NCBI GenBank assembly: GCA_023376005.1
Contig: CM042179.1
Coordinates: 18,555,423-18,619,422, forward strand
DNA length: 64,000 nucleotides
Reading direction: 5' to 3'
DNA from: Doryteuthis pealeii
Taxonomy: Eukaryota; Mollusca; Cephalopoda; Myopsida; Loliginidae
Shown: positions 58,439-64,000 of the stretch, one piece after another
Layout: each line of letters starts with the position of its first letter
Position numbering within the stretch: the first letter of the stretch is position 1
Translations under genes and position numbers: made by a program
The notes under the pieces: model-generated
Seen by the model: the letters and a program-made list of their open reading frames with translations, nothing else
Databases searched by the model: none
Told to the model about the DNA's origin: nothing

Positions 58439-58786
58439 ATATATAATATATTAACATTCAATCTCAATAACAACTAAGCAAATGTTTAAAAAAAGACAAC
58501 CACACTCCACAACTTTATCAACATTAATTCAAGCCAATCTAGGTCTATCACGATATAGATATCAAATGTAGTAAATACCAGATTAAATAGGTTGCCACAA
58601 ATAAACAAATATGAAAGAAAAAATCTACACTGAATCCCACACAGGAGTGGCTTCAACACAAATTAGTATATCAAGAAAAATCAAAGAATGACAGCGATAA
58701 GGACCAAACAACAGAAGATTAAAAGGCATCTGGTTCAACCCCCTTTCTGTAAACTAACCAACAAACATAGTTAGGACCTCCTTAGG

Positions 58787-59370
58787 CTAGTGGATAGACA
58801 TTTTAGTTCTGACAACCCTCAATACAAAATATTCAACAGAAAAGCACAAAGAATTGGTTATTCGTGCACGAGCAACAAGGATAACATCATCAACACACAT
58901 AACAATAAACTTCTTCAACAATCCCACAACACAAGCCACAACAAACAAAGCAAGGAACAAAGATGCTACTGCAGAACTAAGAATGAATGGCTGGTAGATG
59001 GAATCTGTACCACAGAAAATATAGTTATAAGAAAACATAGCAGATAACGAACATACATAGGAATATCCGCAGGTAGCTGAAACAGGGGGATTATAATCAT
59101 AAAAATTCATTCTCAATTTCCACAAAAAGAAACAACCAATACAAATATGGAAATTGAAGCAATTTTCATCTCAACATTACATGGAAAATAATCAGAAGAT
59201 CGAAGACCCCCACATACTTCAAAAGTACCCACTGTGCTTAGAGAAAATACAAATAGTTAGATTTAGAGACAAAAAACAACTGTTAAAGGGTAAGTGTAGT
59301 TACCCCATACATAAACGACATAAAAGTACAAAACGAATAGAATGGAGAACACAAGAACGATGATCAGAAC
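58787..59370 (+). mobile_element. Penelope-like GIY-YIG fragment, mirrored copy
   Basis: Plus-strand counterpart of 38000-38593: CYCRTKNEWLVDGICTTENI, then a degraded TYIG region, then PHILQKYPLCLEK and a KRHKSTKRIEW block. Confidence 0.72.
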
Positions 59371-59639
59371 GAAAACAGTGATTGATAGTTGTGGTCAGAC
59401 AGCAGTTCAGTTTATGTGTTAGTTTGAAACATTTGGGACTGGATGCTGAGAGTTGAAGGATTGGGTCACCATTGGAGAGACATCGTCACCTATTGTTTGT
59501 TCTTAGAATTTCGCCTTTCGTTATTGTTTCTCTTTTCTTTTAGTGATACTGTTTCGAGACTGTGTGCAATCGACATAAATCTGCTATAAACGTGGGGTCC
59601 GAAGTCACAATGTAGCTTGAGGGTATACCAGCACCGAAC

Positions 59640-60345
59640 GGTTATGTCATACTTCTAAGTTTTACTTGAGCCAGAAGGATTTTTGTTCAAGCGAAGGATT
59701 ATGAAATTATTATAATGATTGGTTTGCGGGTTTTTCCTTCAGTTTATCAATGAATTTTTGCTGTGGTTGATCAAATGACTATTCACGTCATTTAGAGAGT
59801 ATACGGTGGAAGCAGTGACTTGGGAACAGTTGGGAATTAATCTATATAAGCAGTTGCCCCTCCCGAGAAAACGCTGTAATTTTTCTTATTATTAGATTTG
59901 GGCATTTTTACAATTGTTTCTGTCATACAAGGATCAGGTTTAAGATCTTCTGATATGTAATTTTATGTCCCTTGTGATCAGTTAACGAGAATAACACATT
60001 GCCTTGATTGAGTTTAAGATTATGTTCCCTGATACGATCAAATACTAGTCTGGGTCTCTGGTCTGGGTCTCTGGTGGTGTTCTTCGAAATCTGACGAACA
60101 TATGATTATATTGTCCAGAACAGTTCTGGCTCTCTCAATATCCTCAATGACACGGACAATTTTTATCTGAAATTATCTCGCTTGCACTATGGCAGGCGAG
60201 TAAATCTGTCAAAGTTCGACCCAAGAATTCGAGTCTTTCAGCAAGCTGGTGGTTTGCTAAGTCTAAAATTCCTATACACCATTGCAAGGATACTGTTTGC
60301 GAACCATTGTCTAAAACGTCTTTCACAAAAGCGAAAAAAGAATCC
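59640..60345 (-). mobile_element. Gypsy RT fragment, mirrored copy
   Basis: Minus-strand counterpart of 36990-37720. The DVLDNGSQTVSLQWC block is at about 60326-60280 and the RT connection blocks lie below it. Confidence 0.78.
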
Positions 60346-60549
60346 GTTCAAACGTCAACGGTAGGCAGAGGAAATAGAAACAAGTGATAAATGATCAGGA
60401 GAAATATGTGATACACGTTTCTGGCCTTTCCTTCAAGGATAACCGCCTTCGAAACAGCATACAAACGGACGATTCTACTTTTGCTTGTAGTTTCGACAAT
60501 TCTTATCTAACAAAAGAATATGGCCAATGTAAACCCAAAGGGTTTTTAT
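60346..60549 (-). mobile_element. Tx1/L1-like fragment, mirrored copy, cut by the gap
   Basis: Reverse complement of about 36795-36985. The sequence stops at the N run in the middle of the thumb block. Confidence 0.75.
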
Positions 60550-60649
60550 NNNNNNNNNNNNNNNNNNNNNNNNNNNNNNNNNNNNNNNNNNNNNNNNNNN
60601 NNNNNNNNNNNNNNNNNNNNNNNNNNNNNNNNNNNNNNNNNNNNNNNNN
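60550..60649. other. Assembly gap (100 N)
   Basis: Exactly 100 N bases, the usual placeholder for a gap of unknown size. Confidence 1.
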
Positions 60650-61330
60650 CCACCACTTGCTGAAGAGACTCGAATTCTTGTCAGAACTTTGGACAGAATT
60701 TACTCGGCCTGCCATAAAGGTGCAAGCGTAGATATTTCAGTAGTAAAAAGTAGTTGTCCGTGCGTCATTGAGGATTTTGAGAGAGCCAAGGGGCAACGTG
60801 GTTTCTGGCATCAATTAATAATCATTGATGCCGTCAGAATTTCGACGAAAACACCGACCAGAGACCGCTGATGACCAAGAGACCCAGATTAGTATTTGAG
60901 TCGTCATCACGAGGAAAAATTTAAAGCTCAAGTCAAGGCAAATGTGTTATTCTCGGTCTTATCTAAGCAAGGGACATAATTACAGTATCAGAAGGATCTT
61001 AACGCTGATCGGCCTGTGTATGACAAGAAACAATTTGTAAGAATGCCAAGCAAATCTAATAAAAGAAACATTGACAGCGTTTCTCGGGGGCAACTTGCTT
61101 TAGTAGATTAATATTCCCAACTGTTCCAAGTCACTGCTCCACTCCGCGACAGTTCCTGCTGAAAGTGACGTGGAGATAGTCATTTGATATCGACACTAGC
61201 CAAATTCAATTGAGATAACATTCTGGAGAAAAAGCCGCAACCAAATCATCTATAATGAATTTCATAATCTATGGTCGCTTGAAACAAAGTCTCCTCGCCT
61301 ACAAGTAAACTTAGAAGTTATGACATAACC
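60650..61330 (+). mobile_element. Gypsy RT fragment, third copy
   Basis: Counterpart of about 37090-37700. Blocks such as the one encoding IPNCSQVTAPL are recognisable at the DNA level, but frames are destroyed. Confidence 0.7.
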
Positions 61331-61749
61331 TCTCGGTGCTGGTATAAGCGGCCCTTCAAGGCGTATCATTGTGACTTCGGGACGCCACGTTTAATTAGTG
61401 CAGATATCTATGCGTCGAGATTCACATCCAGTCTCGACAAGTATCAACAAAAGAAAAGAGAAAGCAATAACGAGCAGAGGGGCGAAATTCTAGAGACACA
61501 ATACAATATGGGATGGGACCGGCAATGTTCTCCAAGATGGCTCACGCCAATCCTTTCAGCTCTTCAGAGGATCCAGTACCAGACATGTTTCAACTACAAC
61601 GATAACTGAACTATGTCTGTCTTGAACAATAGTCATCACTGTTTTCGTTCCTGATCGATGGACGTACTCTGTGGTGTTCTCCATTCTATTCTGTTTTTGT
61701 ACTTTTTATGTCGTGTAGTATCGTGGGTACTACAGTCTTACTCCTTTAA

Positions 61750-62330
61750 AGCAGTGTGTTTGTTTTCTACAAGTAATTCGTCAAACTATTTGGATTTTCT
61801 TCTAAGGCACAAGTGGTTACTTTTTGAAGGTAATGGGGGTCTTCGATCTGCTTCTGAATATATTGCCATGTAATGTATGAGGATGAAACTGTGGCTATTA
61901 CAATTTCCATATGTGTATGGTTTTCTTTTTGTAGGCAAATTAGAGAACTGAAATGTATTAAGTGATGGTATGCAGGCCCGAGAGCGGGGATATACCTATG
62001 TATGTTTCGGTTATGCTGCTATGTTTTCGTTTGTGGGGGGAAGATAGTACTCTGGTAAACTTTATTTTCTCTGTGTACGAGATCATCTAGCATGCTCCAT
62101 TCATGTTTCTTAGTTCTGGCAGTAGCATCTTTGTTCTTGCTTTGGTTTGTTTGTGGCTTGTGTTGTGGGATGTGTTGGAAAGAAGTTGTATTGTTATTGT
62201 GTTGATGTAGTGTTTGATCCTTGTTGCTGCTCAGTCACGAATAACCATTGCTTCGTGCTTTCTGTCTTGAATATTTTGGTATTGCAGGGTTGTCAGAACT
62301 AAAATCTGAGTCACGTCGCTCTAAGGAGGT
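61750..62330 (-). mobile_element. Penelope-like fragment, third copy
   Basis: Counterpart of 38000-38593 with many indels. The RRDSDFSSDNPAIPKYSRQK-like stretch at 62335-62240 parallels RHFSSDNPQYKIFNRK. Confidence 0.6.
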
Positions 62331-62721
62331 CCTAACTATGTGGGTGGGTTTACGTTTTACATGAAAGGTTGGGAAGTTGTAACCATGATAGCCAGTTTTA
62401 ATCTCTGTTTTGGTTTGGTCCTTATGCGCTGTCATTCTTGTGATTTTTCTTGATATTGACGTAATTTGTGTGTGAAGCCACGTCCTTGTGGATGTACAGT
62501 GTAGATATGTTTCTTAATGCACTTTTTATATTGTGGGCAACCGTATTTAATCTGGTATTACTGAAATTGATTATTTAATATCGTAGATAGACGTAGATTG
62601 GCTTGACGTTAATGTTGATGCGTAAGTGTGGAGTACGTGGTTGTCTTTTATTTAAAGCATTTTTGGCTTTATTTATTTGATTATTGAGATTGAATGTAAA
62701 TAACTTATCATAAATGTAGCG

Positions 62722-63017
62722 TCGTCAGTCGGGGTGGCCTAAGACGGTGTCAGCCGAAGGTCAGAGCGATGGGAAGTGCTACCTCTTTTTTACCAGTAGC
62801 GCTAACGGAAGAAGATGGTTTTGTTCGCGTGCTGTAGGTGAAGTGCCACCTCTAGGCCATCAAGACGCGATTATGCTTGTTTACGCACACAGATCTCTGA
62901 TGCCTAATCTCATACACTCTCGAGTTGGTGAGGGGCCGGTATCAGGAACTAGGAACAGCTGTGGGTTTCTACGCCGGAATCGCGTCTACCGGATTTAGCT
63001 AACCGGCGGTCCTGCGG
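62722..63017 (-). mobile_element. tRNA-derived SINE, third copy (degraded)
   Basis: Counterpart of 38949-39197, expanded by scattered insertions to about 296 bases. The tRNA-like head is at its right end. Confidence 0.7.
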
Positions 63018-63894
63018 ATGTGCTGTTTGAATCCAGGAAGCTACTGGAAATCCAATTAGAGATATGGTTTTTGTATGTTAGGATGCGCATTGTGCTTTGC
63101 TCTCCGCCCCCGACTCGTTTATATTGTAGACAAACTATGTGTGTGAGTTGGACTATTCTAGCAGACTATGTCCAGTGTAATGCCTATGGCAGAGTCGAAT
63201 GCACCCTATGGGAACGTCTAAGTCGGTTGTCAGGATGCTCTGTGTCCATAGTTGATGTTATGCAGTATGGATTGTTCTAGCAAGGCAATATTATGTTGGG
63301 TTGTGTCGTTATATGTGCCATGTGTGTTAAGATGGGTTTTTTTTTTGTGGGTTGTTTTTTGGTTTGTAGGACCCGGCCCCCCATAGGCCCAGACCATCAG
63401 GTGGGGGTCCAGTTAATGCCAAATAAAGGGTTTGAAATAAATCAATTATTCTAATGGATAATACAATATTTTTATAATTATATTTTCTATGAACCCTGAT
63501 GGGAACGCCATAGATAGGTACTACCACTCATCCGGGTGCAGAGTGGATCCAGGGAGCAAATGGTGAATATAGGGTTGCTCGTCAATCCCCAAACCTCCAG
63601 AAACTGCGAACTCACCAGTCAGGATAGGTTAACGTCATTCCAGGACATGGTAGTGACGCAGCCACCGCCTCCTAAGCACCCATAATGACTGTAAAAGGTT
63701 GGGTGCTTGCCGATATGAAGGCATAGGGTTGGGGAAAGTGACATGGGTTTAGTGGAGTTTAGTGCCTTCTAAGTGTCAAAGTTCGTTAGTTAAAAGAGGA
63801 GTAAAGTTAAGGTGATGTGCAGATCGGGATGGAATGGTGACGTTTCTGTTTATGTTGCAGGCAACCGAAGTTGATAACATTGGCGGTTTACGTT

Positions 63895-64000
63895 TTAGGG
63901 GATGGTTTAGCGTCAGTCGATGGTTACTCACCTTGGAAATCCCGCCAACTCAGGAAGCGTATAGAGTAGATAGATTTGGTATAAGCTATGATTTGTATAG
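63895..64000 (+). mobile_element. tRNA-derived SINE, third copy of 39987 type, truncated by window end
   Basis: Starts TTAGGGGATGGTTTAGCGTC and follows the SINE head, with insertions, until the window ends. Confidence 0.7.

Larger units (their letters stand above)
48832..60549 (-). repeat. Right arm of the giant inverted repeat (~11.7 kb)
   Basis: Reverse complement of 36795-48747, ending at the N gap. Similarity is high throughout with scattered single-base indels. Near the centre (about 49080-49140) a block also differs by substitution from its partner (48430-48500). All sub-elements of the left arm are present in reverse order and orientation. Confidence 0.95.
60650..64000 (+). repeat. 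Third, partial copy of the arm, forward orientation, indel-rich
   Basis: From the first base after the gap, sequence follows the left arm from about 37088 to about 40080, with frequent one- to few-base insertions and deletions. Order retained: Gypsy RT fragment, Penelope fragment, SINE (minus), spacer, SINE (plus, cut by the window end). The indel rate is far higher than between the two main arms, resembling unpolished long-read sequence. Confidence 0.92.

Overview
This window looks like repeat-dominated, AT-rich nuclear DNA of an invertebrate animal. The evidence is the mix of decayed eukaryotic transposons: Helitron, Gypsy LTR, R4/Dong-type, RTE and Tx1/L1-type non-LTR elements, a Penelope-like GIY-YIG fragment, tRNA-derived SINEs and small inverted-repeat elements. 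Long simple repeats, a 6.6 kb satellite and a 2 kb minisatellite support this. A mollusc, other lophotrochozoan or cnidarian would fit; nothing fixes the species. There are no operons, bacterial genes or rRNA genes. A 100-base N gap at 60550-60649 marks a scaffold join.

Layout. 1-4.1 kb: a Helitron helicase tail, a Gypsy RT/RNase H relic and microsatellites. 4.2-14.7 kb: a nest of R4/Dong-type elements in both orientations, several bounded by (TAA)n. One nearly full-length copy (4800-8229, minus) has TAA repeats on both sides. A plus-strand copy (10.7-14.7 kb) is split by an RTE element (11655-13835, minus). 15.5 kb: a possible orphan terminal exon. 15.8-17.4 kb: a second RTE copy interrupted by a solo LTR with 5-bp target duplications. 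17.4-19.1 kb: a Gypsy pol relic in recognisable order. 19.2-21.0 kb: a GC-rich island with a 27-bp-stem hairpin. 21-24.6 kb: mostly unassigned AT-rich DNA. 24.67-31.32 kb: about 50 tandem copies of a ~126-bp satellite carrying a poly-C tract. 31.45-33.49 kb: a 24-bp minisatellite. 33.9-36.99 kb: Tx1/L1-like LINE relics, including a zinc-knuckle ORF1.

From 36.8 kb onward the structure changes. About 12 kb (36795-48747) is repeated as an inverted copy (48832-60549) around an ~84-bp spacer. After the N gap the start of the same unit appears a third time (60650-64000), forward again and full of small indels. Each arm carries a Tx1 fragment, a Gypsy RT fragment, a Penelope GIY-YIG fragment, two SINEs, a ~160-bp palindromic MITE, a ~1-kb fold-back element and one coding-looking ORF (44049-44747). 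That ORF has a splice-acceptor-like sequence upstream and a predicted coiled coil; its counterpart in the inverted arm is frameshifted. The palindrome centre falls inside a second member of the fold-back family, which could explain a real inverted duplication. The forward-reverse-forward pattern and rising indel density instead favour a long-read or assembly artefact, and the sequence alone cannot settle this.

The only candidates for host coding sequence are 44049-44747 and the orphan exon at 15511-15648. Everything else recognisable is mobile or repetitive, and none of the transposons appears intact.
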